A stretch of 64,000 nt of DNA from Hyalomma asiaticum (Eukaryota > Arthropoda > Arachnida > Ixodida > Ixodidae), in assembly GCA_013339685.2 (NCBI GenBank), contig CM023482.1, forward strand, positions 140,486,115 through 140,550,114. The letters run 5' to 3'. Shown here piece by piece: positions 28,800-43,649 of this stretch. The notes below the pieces were generated by a model. It was not told the origin of the DNA, made no database searches, and saw only the letters and a program-made list of their open reading frames with translations. The translations under genes were made by a program, and so were the position numbers. Every line of letters starts with the position of its first letter. The first letter of the stretch is position 1.

Positions 28800-31700
28800 A
28801 GAAAGAAGAAAGAAAGAAGAGAAAGAAAGAAAAGAAGTCGCGTATGCCTCGTACCCGCAATGTGGACTACAAGGTAGTCACCGTGGCACAACGCCGTTGT
28901 GAGTGCCAGTACCCCGGTACATTAAATCACGGGTTAGGGTCACCTACAAGCATTAGAGAGCCCCGGCCAACCACACCTAACAGCAATGACCTCTCTACCT
29001 CTTCATACTCACGCTAATGCCAATGGCACCGATGCTACGTTGTACAATGACATCCCCTCTTAAAGGAAACACCTGAATTTGCTTTTGTCATACTGCTGGT
29101 GCCATTTGTGCCCATGTCTGCAGGTACACTCTCCGCTCTTGATGCTGGTGAGTCAAAAGGAGTCATAACTGTGAACCACGAAGTATTTGTGGCAACTATG
29201 TACTCATTATAGAGAGAGAGATACGGACATGTCCTGAGCGCAAGCGTTCCCTTTAACCCAGGACCACTGTCTGCTTACAGCGGCGTTTGATTCACATTCA
29301 GTGCCAACTTGTTCTTCAAGGTGCATGCGACGGCCGCTCAAGGAAATGGTGGGTTACGGTATACCAAATTTATATAGTACACTTGCGAGCATTGCGCGTA
29401 CGGAGGCATGCGCGTCAATACATAGAGAAGCTTCCTCGCTTCGCCAGTGGCAGCGAGAGATGACCCGAGGTCCTGCGAAAAGACCAAGGCGCCGGATGGC
29501 AGCAAACGGACGAACGGACACTGTGGAAGCGAAGGGGGAACGGGCTGGGAAATCAAGCCCCCTTGCAAGAAGCGCAAGAGAAGCGAACGGAAAATGCGTC
29601 GGCACTTGCATTGGTACAACGAGGGAGCGTCAGAGACAGAGAAGGAAAAAGTGAGTAAAGGGCAAGGCTGGCTTTGAGAGGATGCACGAACTGTCACCGA
29701 GAGAACAAGAATAATGGTGGACGAGGGGCCTGAGTGACTGTTCGCGGAGGATGCGTGGCCTTTGTTTGCACTGCGACTGGGCAGAGAGAAACGGCTGAGA
29801 ACGCAGTACAACAGAGGGCGCTTAAAAGAACACAGAATGAAATGAAAAGAAAAGAAGAAAAAAAAAAACACCGGACCTGAATACGGAAAGGGCGGTATAG
29901 CCGGGAGGCGAGATTGAATGAAATGAGTGGAGGATACTGCCCCGATAACCGCCGGCGGCGATGACTTCACAATAATAATAGCAATAAAAAAAATTCGTTC
30001 TTACAACGTTCAAGCGAAGTTCCTTGAGCGCGGGCGATTCTCCTTCCTAACAACGACTTATTTTAAAGTGCTTGATTGCGGATGGAGCCAGTTGTTTCGG
30101 AGGTGCTCTAATGCTTCAAATAAACAAGTGCAACTGAATTCTGTGTGAGCAGGGATGCAAAACACGACAAAACCTCTCTGTTTATCAGTTTATGAGTTTC
30201 ATTGACAAACATCACGATTCATTCTCATCACCATTAAAGGTTTCGTTATACTGAATGTTGTAGCACGTTCTACCCTTGTTTCACTAAATATAAGCTCGAT
30301 CAAGAATCTGAATATAATATTATTTATTTTAGAATTACTGTAACCTTGCTGCTGCTCTCGTTTTATTTGCAGCCTGTATCGAAGCGCTTACGCCGTGCGC
30401 TAATGAACGCATAAGTGCAGCATTGAATAAGTGTGCCATTGTTTCGCGTTAAACATCTTGTTTGGTAAACATATGGCCATATATAGTTGCACAGAACGAG
30501 ATAAAAATAAAAGATGCTTTTAAAGGAAAGCTGCTCCATTTGTGTAAAATATGTCCGTGTCCGTAGGGTGGAAGAGGACTTGGCCTGAATTGTTTGCGCA
30601 TCAAGCATGCGTTTTGGTAAACTTATATAATGAAAAAAAAATCACGCTATGCTCCATTAAGCTTCAGGAAGCGAGCGTGGGGCGTAATGAACCCACGATG
30701 TCCAGAGGCAGAAAATATACCCGACCTTAAAAGTTTTTCCCGCTGCAGGCTACGAAAACAAGAAACAGTTTTGGAATCTTTCGCGTTTCAGTAGGTACTT
30801 TAAGTGTTTTAACGGGAGGGGTGATCATCTGAGAGCAATAAACATGAACATAAACAAAACAAACAGGAAGAAAGACAAGGATCATTTGATATGACACCTT
30901 CGAGAACAAAACTGAGAAAGAAACGAGTGAAGAGAGCTGGGTGATTATGTGGGTTGAAACAGAGCAAGCAAAGCTGGTCGTGACAACTAACTCGAGACGA
31001 AGCAAGGGCGTGTCAATGTCAGAAGTGTAATCAAGACGAAGGCCGACGTCGTCGTCGATCTCCAGTATCTTTTCGTGTTTCTTTGTCACCGTGCCACTAT
31101 CGTGGCAGTTTCATTTTGTGTGCTTGTTCCATTGTTTATTATTTTGTTCCTTTTATGATCAATACAGGTAGCACTTTCTTCGAGCGACTCCGCCTGCGAC
31201 CTCAGAACCTTTTTCTGCCCACACGCTGGTGAGTTATTACGATGTTTCGAAAAGATGCGTTGGCAGACGAAGTGAAGAGAGGTGTTTGCACGGTGAAAAC
31301 ACATCACGTAGGAGGCGCAACGGCGTCTGCGGATGACAGTGACGCGCAAGAGAAGAGATGGTTTCTCGCTGGCACCGTCGTCTATTTCTTCTTCTCTTAT
31401 CGAGAGCTGTCGTGTTTTACCAGAGACCATTTTGAATGTGCCCCCCATCCTACCCCCCTCTTCGCGCTCCTTTACAGTTTCTTCTTGTCACTGCTATTGA
31501 TATGTTAATTTAAGCACTTTCTTTAGGTGCGAAAACATTTATTTGTGTACCAGATGTTTATTACACGAATATATTTTACACTAGCATAAACAAATCGTCA
31601 TTTTAAGACAGCAGTATGCCATATCGGGCATTTTTAAGAAATCGAAAGTTTTCTTTAAGCAAGCGAAAATAATTTGTTGCTGCCCAGCCGTGTCAGTGTA

Positions 31701-33532
31701 GTTACTCTCGTCTTATAGGAACTCATTTCGAGTATGGCGTTTTGTCTCGCAGTTTAAATTGAGAAAAGACTAAAACCACATTTGGAGTTAGTTAAATATG
31801 CTATGAAAATTGGTCAACTTAATTTTTATCATAGAAGTAGTTCAATGATATAAATTAAAGGTAATGCGAAGGTGAGGCGATCAGTATAGTGGAATCGCTT
31901 GTGTAAGAAAGCGCATTTGAACGGAAGCGCTGATTAGACGACGGCATAAGGTCTAGTCTACCACCAGATGAGAAAAACTTCAGATTGTGCAAGGCATGTA
32001 CAGTTCGAAGCTGGTACGCGAAATTTCCGTATCTGTCCTGCTGCAAACCTAGACACACTGTATGAGATACTGCTCTTTATGCTAAATGGTTTTTTGGAGA
32101 CTGCTATTCTTCCATCAGATCAGAAAACAGCAATTCTAAAGTCCTTATGCAAAGGAGGAAAGAAAAATAGTGTCGACTGTTATTGCCCATTTCAATATTA
32201 GCCGTCTTAACACAGATAATTGAGAAATCCTTGTGAAATGTATGACATCTTTTCTTGATAAATGTTCAATTATTTCAACTCGTCAGTTCAGTTTTGTAGC
32301 AGGGCGCGGTCCTATTGATCTTCTTGGAGAATTCGTTGATGTACTGCATGAAGCTTCGGATAAAACGCTCGCTTGTGCCTTTTTATTAGACGCTTCGAAA
32401 GCTTTCGACACAGTAAGCCACTCTATACTGCTTGAGAAATTCTATCTGCTTGGTTTCAGAGGTCCGTTTCACAATCAACTTCAAAATTGTCTCTCTGATC
32501 ACTACCATGTCGTTTGCCTAGACAACCAGCTACCGTTGTGTAATAGACTTCGCTTGACAGCTGGCGTACCACAGGGCTCCATTTTGTCTCCGCTTCTTGT
32601 TAACCTTTTCATAAATGATTTCGCTTTAGCTGTTCCTAAATGCCTTGTATTTCAGTATGCCGGTGACACCGTTCTTTTAGCAAAGCATGTCTTTTATCCT
32701 AAAGCGTTATCGTTGTTACAAGACTGCTTTTGATGCTGTGATTTGGTTTACAAATAACTCTGTTTATAAACCAGAGTAAAACGAAAATATTTTACTTTAA
32801 AGATCCTTTGAAATCAATGCCACCCGTTTTACCCTTATTCACTTGCGTGATTGCACCTCTTGCAAATATACTCCCGTTGAATATGTTAATTCTATAAAAT
32901 AACTAGGTGTGTTTTTGATGGTGCCCTTTCCTGGTATGACCATTTAGCCTATGTTTGTGATCGCTCACGACGCATCTCATGGTTGATTTTCAATATCAAA
33001 TCCATTGCCCCTACTTACATAAAAAAGGCTATAATGCATGCTCTTGCTTACAGCAATCCGCGCTATGGCATTAGATTGTTTGGCTTTTGTTCTGCACGAT
33101 GGCAATATCGCGTTGACAAGATTCCAGAAAGCATGCTGAAATCCGCTCGCCACAGCTCTTCCTCCTTAGACAATGCTAATCTGTTTTCTTTACTTGGTGT
33201 GCCGTTCTTTAAGTAACCAACGGTCCTTTAAAGGTCTTTCTAATAAGACTGTTGTACTGCGGCACTTCTGGAATCCTCACTTTAAGCATGAATACAATGC
33301 TGCGCGAACATTACGCAGGACCCCTCACTTTGTTGTACCGTTTTTCAAAAAAAAAAAAATCCACAGCATATCCACGGAGTGAATGATGATGAGTGGGCGA
33401 AGCTCCGGAGGTTCATCGTAGATCGTGCCGAGTTCCGTATTAATTTAGTTAACGCGCACGCTACGAATCCTTATGGTTCAACTACGCACAAGTGAAATCT
33501 CCCACCGGCACTTCATTGCAAGTCAAGATCCA

Positions 33533-33636
<104 letters not shown>

Positions 33637-34824
33637 GTGGCCGGTGAACGGTTCTCCAGCGCGAGCAGTCGGTATTTTTCAATCAAGAAAGTCGCTAGAA
33701 GACGCTGCCTGCGCCAACGTTGTCTCTCGCGGGTGAGGGCGCGTTCTCCTTTGCGAGCTGGTAGAGCGTTCATCGAAGAAAGAGCATTTCCATAGTCAAC
33801 GCGCGCCTTTCGCTCTCTCTGTCTCTCTCTCTCTCACACAAGACAGCAGATGGAAGAGAGAGAGAGCTCGCGCGCCGGGAGGCACGCGCCGAGGGCGAGC
33901 GCGAGCCTCCCGGCGGCGCGAGGTGGCTACATACATACTACTACAGAGGAGGGAACGACCCACACCCTATGGAGCTTCGCCCGTAAAAGATTTGGTATTG
34001 GTAGAGATACCAGAAAGGTTGGAAATACTGCGCAGCAACACTGACAGCCAACCGCAGTGCTCCATAGGTGGACACAATTAAGGAAACCGCTATCGAAGAC
34101 ACTTAGCTCTTTAATTTATAACGCTATTGGCGAGGTGGTCGCACATGCGTCAGCCTGCTGTGCAATTTTCTCATCTTCAAGCATTTCACATGCCAAGCGA
34201 ACCTTGTGGTTGTCCAGAGCAGTACGTCTGTCAAATTGAGTCAAAATTTGCGCGATCTACAGTTTATGGGCAATTGTACCTTTTGTGAATGTGCATACTG
34301 GCAATTTTAATGAACTCCCTGATCATTTGTTTTCCGTAACCACGAAACATGCCCTAAGAAAGAAGCTAAAGTCGCTGTAATTTCTACAGTACTCAGATCG
34401 TTTCTTGTTCGATGCTTCGTAACTTACTGGGATTATCTGTTCTACTCATGCCGCAGGTTTATCTTCCTTGCTTTACTGCCATAGAGAATTCATTTCCGAT
34501 ACATAATGGTTATGTTATTAATTGTATGTAATGCTTTTGCTTTTTCTCTGTTTAAGAACTGTTTAGATAGGCTATTTATCTATATTATCTTTTTTACTCG
34601 TTATATATTAATTTACGTAATAACTTTGATTTCTCTACTGTGTTTAAATACTGCGCAAATAGGCTATTCATCTGCATTATCCTTTTATTTTGTATGAGAT
34701 AGCGTGAAAATTTTTCGATATCTGTGTTGTCATCGATCGTCTGCTGATGTGCCGGGCCTAGTCCTCCAAACCTCCTCATGGCTTTGACAGGCTTGTTGTC
34801 CTTTTATATTTTCCCCAAAGGTGA

Positions 34825-34900
<76 letters not shown>

Positions 34901-37900
34901 TACAATGCTTACTCTTTAGAGCTCGATGTTTTTCAGAGCTCCCAGTCGCTGTTATGCTCCGAGCTTTGCACTGTACTAACAGTGTCGTACACTGTTGACA
35001 TTTTTGTTGTTTTGCATGCGCATAGTTGTATATGTGCAATTTTATAACGTTTTTTATTCCTGATATTTTATTATGAATGTTGGCCTTTGTTGTTTTTATT
35101 AGTATTTTTTTTCTGTAGGGTCTCCTTATTGTATTGTTTCTTGTTATTTTTTTTCCGTGCGCCAGTACAAAGAACTTACGGTTGTTCCTGGGCACGTTAA
35201 ATAAACTTTTGATTGATTGATTGCTTACATTGTAGATGATTACGGCAATAGCAAGAAAGAATATCATTGATCTCCGAATGAGGAGAACAGCAGTTTTGTT
35301 CTCCGTGCTATCAAAGAAAATTTACCATGCGCCATGCACAGGTATCTTCAGGCATGAAAGCATTTTACACCGCAATATACTGGAGCTGAAAGTCCAAATT
35401 TATGCATACATAATACGACTTAGAAGGAAAACTGAGTCAACTGATGGTAGAATGTCTTTTTATTTATTTATTCTTTAAGCCCACGAGCGTATGGAACTCT
35501 CACAAGAGAAGATAACAGTTAACATGAATGTGCAGAGAATTCCAGATATCCAGGAACGCCAACAATTCTATTTTTTATTGGAATTATCGTCGTCATTCTG
35601 TAACGTTTAAACGAAAGTTTCTTTCATAGGGAGAATTTGAGGCATACAGTGGGAGTACAATCAGACGTCAAGCATGCACCTTGAAGACGCACTCATTTGC
35701 CGCACGAAAGCTCGAAGTGTGTACGACAGCGTCACGAATAGTGCCCACTCCGAGTTGCCGTCGTACAAAACCTTCGACAAGCTGCCATCGTGAACCAACC
35801 GTGTTAACAGATCGATGAGATTTACAGCGCCTGTAATGAAGTCTGTCGCTGTGGTCTCTGCACCGCCCAATTTACGGCTAATGTAGCGGCTCAGAGACAA
35901 TTGAGGTAGATTCTAATCGTGCACGTAGAGCATAGCACTGCGACTGAACCAACTTCACTTTGAAGCAGACACGTACCTCGAATTGAATGCTTAACGAGCA
36001 GGCTCACCACACCTCTGTGAAACTTCTCTGCACTCAGTTCACATGGTGCTGGAAGTCAATGGGACGTGACCAAGGTAAGTTCGTTAAAATCCTCGCGAAC
36101 CGCATTCTAACACGAGCAGTGCTTTGACAATGTTCCGTGAACACCTTTACCGGCTTGAGCTAACCTGCGAGCTTCTAGGTAATAGGAAACCTGATGGCCT
36201 CAATATTTCTGGTTTGCTTGAGTGCTGATCACGCCTGTTATACGAGGGATAACAAACACCTTTACCCATTTAAGTGCTCTAACTCAAAACTGGTGAAACA
36301 CCGTATTGTAAATATTTCTATTGGAAAAGCGCTGGAAAATATACATGTACAAAGATTATTAGAATTGCTAGGACGACAGGTAATACGCTTGGTTTACTGG
36401 GACTGTTGTAATCACATAATAGCATATGTAGCAAATAATATGCGCGAGGGATTTGGAGCATGTACTATGCAAAACCAATAAGCTTCAAAGATAAAAGAAA
36501 CGAAAAATTGTGCTCGTTCCTTATACGCAGAAGATGTCGCATATATTGCAGATACATGCTCACACGGCGGAAGCTGGAGTGCTGTTTTCCGGTCCCGCAA
36601 AACTGGGCTGTATTCCACGAGGCCATACGATGCGATGAACTCGGAAAATATGTGACACTGGAATTCTGAAAATTATGCCATCAGAATAATTAAACTAGAT
36701 GAATAGATTTAAATATCGTGTGTATAACCACTCTCGTGTGGAAGGTTTCATTATGTAGAGACTGGCCGATGGGTAACGACAAGGTAAGGGGCCCTGACAA
36801 CAACGTCAAACATGCGCTGAACGGATGATTGCTCATAAGGCGTAGATCGTGCAAGTGTTGACTCAATTTAACAGATGTGCTGCTGTGAACAAGCACACGG
36901 ATCGCTTAGCACGTGAAATAATCGAAGATGAGAAAATCGCACAGTAGGCTGACGCAGGTGCGACCACCTCGGCAATAGCGTTATAAACTAACGAGCTAAG
37001 ATGTCTTCGATAGCGGTTTTGCGTAAACTTTGTCCACACATGGAGCACTGAGGTTGACTGTCAGTGTTGCTGTGCGGTGCTACCCTACCTGTGGCATTTT
37101 GCAGATGCCTGCTTGTGGAATCCTGCGTGACTCGATGATCGGTCCTATTGCTAGTGCTATGCTCGTTATTATTGAAGTGCATATATTGAAAGTTGAGTTG
37201 GAAATTTTTACAGTCTATTTGAACGCTTATGACTGAATGAGCGATAACGCTTAGACATGTGCATATCGTGAACTTCTCTTCCTCTGCTCATCGTTATAAT
37301 CCTGATGTACGGCGGGTTAACCAACTCGGGCAGCCTGATCAATAACCTTGTTCTTCTCTCTTCTCCCTGTTCCGTAACCTTAAAATTCGACTTGTTGAAT
37401 GTAGCTTCGCGCTGGCATAATCGGCTATGCTGCTACGATTCCGCTTCCTCGTGCAGAGATAATGTTTCAAATTATATGCTTCCAGGCGATAAATCTTCTC
37501 TCACAACCCGCCCATACACAGCTAGTTGCCGCGCGAATTATCAGAAACCGGAAAAGTGTGCCTTCTTGGGGAAACAGGAGTGAAGAGGGAGAACGGTTCG
37601 ACGCGGCGTCGCTTTTCGAAGGGTAGCCGGAGCGTGGCGTGGGAGGCATTCGGTAGTCGCGGCACGCGCTCCTCAAGCGCTTCCCTTCTTGCGCCGTTCC
37701 GCCTACGCGAGCTATTTCGGTTTTCGGAGCTCGCTCACGCGCAATTTAGTTGCCAGCGTGCAGCAAACGTCGCGGTCCATTAAGTAGAGGCTCTCCTTCA
37801 TAGGTCGCACAAGTCGGAACTTTGTTTCCCGGTCGTAGAGAAAGTTAAACAGCGCCCAAATGCTGCTCGACAAACGATGGACAACGCTGCGCGTGCTGAG

Positions 37901-40900
37901 GGGAGAGGGCTACAGGCGGGTTGCTTTCTTTTTACTCCGCTACAGTCTCGCACGCGTGTGCCGTGGGGCTGACCTTGATGGCAAATGAACCGCACCTCAA
38001 TCGGAGTAAAAGAAAATACCAAAAGCAAGTCAGGAGGAACGTGGTGTAGAGTGCGTGTTTGTGGAACAAAGTGTATTTTTTAATTTACCTCGGCTTTAAT
38101 GTTCGACCGTGAACGACCTTGCACATGCAAATATTTAGGTAGTCCTTGACTTCTCTATCATTGCTAAAAGCTAGAGAAGTGAGGAGCTACGAAAACTCTT
38201 TATTGCCTTATGTAATAATTATCAAAAGAAACAATTACGGTAACAAATCGGCAGCGACATGTTTGGCATTGAGTAATGTTTATGCTCATCGCTGTATCAT
38301 CACGAAACTACCACTTTGACACATCGCTGTATTTGCTTTGTTCGAAAACTGCATTGTAATATGCTGAAGCCAAGCAACCTTGTATGTTTCACTCAGATAT
38401 TACAGTCATTACACATTTTTTTTTGTTGATAGACGGGCGTGAACTTGTAGCTCTGACCTGTAATGAGGTAACTATACGAACAATAGTTGCGTATTCTTTG
38501 ACGTTTCTCGTCTGTATTTCGAAACGGCCGCAACGTACGCGAAGTACCAAGCGTTATCCGTGTAACAGTGCATCGTTCCGCGCTAGGACTCGAGAAAGTA
38601 ACGGTTCTACTTTCTCGTCAAACATACCGAGAACAACAACGTCTTGCTCAAGCAGAGCTGCAATTCGCAAAGTGCCTCCGTTTATCCTGCTCTATCTATT
38701 CATTCCTCTCATCAATAAGTAACAATGGCAATCTCTTCTTGCCGTCCTATTTCCGCGTACCGTCACTTTATTCCTCGCAACTCACCCGGCGTCACTAAAG
38801 CTATATCTCCTATATAACTGTGGACGTTATGTATAGATCACATCCGGAGCCTCGAATTTCTCGCGTGTCCTTTCCTGAATGCTCGAGATACGTACAGCTG
38901 GCAACGTGTCATGAAATATGACGGCTCCGCGTGTCTGCCCGACGTAGCGGCAACGACGCCGGCGGTTATACCTCTTCTTAAAGCGCACGAAGCCCTACTA
39001 AAATGCGCGAGTCGGCGGCATAAAGCATCAATGGGAGCTGTGCCTGTTTTCTTATTTCGATTACTGCATTCAGCCCTATCCATTTTCAGTGTTTATCGCG
39101 AACTGTCAAGGCCTATCAGTCTCATCGTGCGTTCAGAAAGGGTCCTTTTTTCCGGTTTATAGCAACGGCTCCTGCGTCCTTTGTTCATTCAGTGAAAAGG
39201 CGCTCTCACGCCTGTTTCCTTAATACGACCTTTTTATTTTTTTCCTTTAAAGTGTTGCCTGCCACTCTGTGGCCGGGAAAAAAAAAAAAAAAGCTAGCCT
39301 ACGATCTCGGCCCCAGACTGACGCCTCTATACAGGGAGCGTCATTCCGCGATCCTGAAACGTCCGTGAAAAAAAAAAAATCTCTCCGTCTTTAGTCTAGG
39401 TATCATGCCTGATCTGTTGCTAGCATTGCTCTATAAAAAACTGCTAAACAAATGGTTTACGGAACTCGCTCTACAGCATACTGATTTAAATTATAACCAG
39501 GTCATCTCGTGGCCATTTGTGAGAACTTACGTAACCATAATTACGAGGAATATGGTGAAAACAGGACGCGCTATTAGAAAACTTTAGTCATAGTCGATCG
39601 AAATGTGGAGGCTAATTGGTGTGCGTTTTTTTGTCGCAGAAAACGACAACGACGATGCAACAAACGTAAGCAATATATGGAAAAATACATACAATGAGAG
39701 TTTGTTTAGTAGTGCGAGATCATTTGTTCGACTTTTCCTTCTACGGCTGCGTAGCATCTCAGTAATGTACTATGTACTCGGAGCATTTGAGAAACAGCAA
39801 GGACATCTTGATAGAAGAACGAAAATCAGACTGCAAAGAGGAGAGCTCAAGTTGAATGGTGGCGGAGTATGTTTTTTTTTAACCTCTTTTCCTGGGGATC
39901 AAGCTTGAAATGGTTATCCCTGCGCACGCTCGAATCATAAGGGAATCAAAGGTGAAGAAGCACTACGCCGCAGCAACTCTTTCGGTACCCCAACCCGCTA
40001 GTGATATTTTGTGCTGAAGTACAGCTAAGGTTCATTTCATTATTTCTGTAGCGAAATCCAATTGACAATCCAAAGAAATGCTCCCGTACTCTTTGCACTT
40101 AGTTATCCGTGCCCGCGTGGTGCGTTTTCGCGGAGTGTAGGAATCGTGCGTATACGTAGCGAAAGAACCCGCGACTGAGCGTGACAGCCCTTCCCGTAAA
40201 CACGATTTTCTCCGGCTCCGTTTCGGAGATATTCGAATGAAGCAGGACTGTTTCTCAGGAAACACCGACGCTTTCGCGATACAACTGTGCCCCACGCTAT
40301 GAGAGCTCAAACCGGCTAATTCAGAAATACTGAAGGTGGTCCTCGTACTGAAACGCGAGTCTGAGATTCGGATACAGAATTCGCACGAGAGCGACGTGTC
40401 ATTTGCTGAACAACTTTACATGAATGCGCATCGTCTTCAGACAAACGTACCATGCATGGAAAGCAGAACTAATCTCTTGCCACACGTTGCGTCTGCGTGT
40501 GCTTACCTACCGGTGTATCTTATTCGTATTGTTGCGCAGCAGATGCGATGCATCGATTTCACTCAAGCCAGTGCAGAAGCGGAGTAGCATGGTTGGCCAA
40601 AAAAAAAAAAGTTCTCCAATAAATTTTCGTGAGTGGCGTAGTGCAGCAAACGTAAACAGCCCAAAGGGAAAAGAAAAATGAATAACTGTGAGAAAGCTCT
40701 ACCGTAGAAAGAAGACGTAAGCAAACTACGAGCTCATAAGCTGTAAACTTAAATTAAGATGCCCTATTTATTACACATAAAGTATCAGTCTAGTTTAATA
40801 ATTATTATTTATTTGCATGAAAATTATGTTGCGTTATTTACTGTTCTGTAGCAGCACTTCAGTTCGACGTGGCTTCTTTAATGTTTAGCGCAGAATGACA

Positions 40901-43558
40901 CTCGTTGTGCGATTGGTGCTCTTATGCCTTACCAATGTCCTAAGCTATAAATTTTCAATTCTTATGCCACTTTTTAAAGAATTACATCGGTAATAGATAG
41001 GTTGGTAAACTAAGCAGACCCAGAAAGTCACCACTGACATAGAGGTGAGCACGGAATAAAGAAAAAAAAGGACAGTTTAGTGCTTGAAGTACGCTAGCGC
41101 TTCGTTTAATTCACGTTAGATTTATTTATCCTACGAAGTCCACAAAAATAGACGAGCCTTAGTAATAGTACCGCTATAATCATGAGAAAAAAGAAGACAA
41201 AGCAGGAAACAAGGAATAAATTCAGCACAAAATTTTCATGAAAAAGTTTACCTTGAACAAGAAGCGCAATTCAGAACGAATGGCAAGAGAAGGAACTAGA
41301 CGAGATTAGCGCTCGTCTTGCCCGTTTCCTTTTCGAGTCATTCGTTCAGCATTGCGCTTCTTGTTCGAGATGAACTCTTAGAAGCTGCCCTAAATAATTT
41401 TTTTTATGTATAACAAGTTTTATCACCATCAAGAGGAAAATGGCCACATTTTTTTCATCGGATGACCCGCCAAGTGTACACCTTCTTGATATAGCTGTGC
41501 AGCTTATTTAGCTCATAGGGCTGAGATTCAGAGAAGGATGCTATACAGAGTGTTTTGAACTGAGCAAAAAAGTTAGCAGTTTCGCCAAGCCTTTGACAGG
41601 GAAAGGCGCACCGTCCTTGCACGGTTAATAATTTAGTGCTGCGATCATGCCTCCGGCAAGTCCTACTGCTACAGAGAAGTGTCCAGATCAAGTCATGAAT
41701 GAATCACAGGGTTGCAAATCTAATGAGTAGTTGAGTCTGGACTGCTATATAAAGCTGCATCAGAAAGTCCGCAATCAGCAGAAATAAATAATGCCGCCAT
41801 ACATTGATGAAACTTTGGGAAAAGCAGGCGATGTTAACTAGAATTTGTATAGGTGGCCAACTTATACATAAAGCATTCTAAGCACTTTCAAGAACTGCAC
41901 TGGATGTTATAGCAATACGAGTATATTGGGCGGCGCCTTTGACCAAACTAGACGGGGTGGGAGCCTGACTATCATACCCCAATTTACTGTTTGTAACTAA
42001 ATTTAGTTAAGCATTTCAAATTGCTGCATTAGGTGAACTTCGTTTGCTCGCGCAAGTCTTGCTGTGCAGTTGGGGAGCGCATGATGAAAGCTAAGTAAAA
42101 AGAGGGCAATGCGGTAGCACTGCGAATTTTTTTAATGTGTAATCATCCTTATGCCATATGAACGAACCCATTCGTCTCTCAGTAACGTAAGAAGAAGCGC
42201 TATAAAGAATACAGGGTGTCCCAGAGGACATTTTCTGATTACAACATGCGAATCAGAAAATATAACACAGACGCATATGTTTTGCCTTGTATTTCACGTG
42301 ACATTCATTTTTGTGCGTGCATGCATACTTTTACTTTGTTACAAGGCCCAATGACCTAACAACGGCGGAATAGAACACCATTTGTAAGTAACATGCACTC
42401 ACAGAAGTAGAAAGCTATGGTACTACAAGACAGTCACCATAGAAGGCCCAGAGGCAAATTCAGACGGCACACCATAGACTCCAAGCAGACGTGAAAAGCA
42501 CCAAAAAGTGGCATACGAATCTGGATCTCCCTGAACAGGCAGGCGCGAACCTATTGCGCAGGAAATTCGAAGAGTGAGATTCTCCTTCATGAGAAGTCGC
42601 AAGGATTAATAATTGCTGGGGTTTCATATGCCGAACTACGATAAGTTTATGAAGCACGGCGTAGCGGAAAACTCCGCTAATTTCAACCGCCGGGGGTTTA
42701 TTTAACATACATTGATAACTCATAGTACACGGGGGTCTAACATATCGCCTTCGTCGAGATGCTACCGCCGCCGCCGTAATCAAGACCGTGCCTGTCTTTC
42801 GGGTAACCAGTGAAGGTTCTGAAAAAGTGTGCACACGACCTGGATATGCAACATGCAATTCGCAATGAAATATATTTTTCTATGTGTCAAATTTTCTACC
42901 TTCACCAGTGCTTGTAATCAGAAAAGTACTTCTAGCGCACCCAGTATTTTGTTACAGGTTTCAACCTCAACGCCCCATCCGAAGCCGAGTGTCTTACCCA
43001 TGAGGCTATACATCCGCTCTTGCAGAAAGTTACTGTGTATGTAATATGGGTACGTTCTGAGAAAGGTAGAAATAACGATAGGCAATGCTTTTTGTGAAGC
43101 TTGCGATGAAGTGTTTCATAATGGTTGAATAAAATCCCGCTCCACGACATTGTGCCATACCCACGTACAACATTTCATACATCAAAACTCACAAAGTGCG
43201 AAAATTTTAATGCCAACTGTGGCACATACCCTATGCGTTCAAAAGTTCGTGGTATGCGCTTTCCTCGGCGAAGTTCCAGGAGTTTACTAACGCTAGAGAT
43301 GTCGTGAAAGACGCTGTGCAGATGCCGCCATGACAACAACGTTTCAGCTTAGGCAGCCACACCGAGCAAGCGCAGTAAATGCAGGAGCGTGAAGCCGGAC
43401 GTCACCGTGCACGAAGAGCGTAGCTACTACGCAGAGAATTGAACGAATACGAAACAGCAGGTGATTATAATGCGTGCCCTTCACGTAGACAGCTGCCGGA
43501 GGAGACTGTGGTTGACGCTTGAACCGAGTTTTCGCCTATAGTGTCACCGTCATGGTCC

Positions 43559-43649
<91 letters not shown>
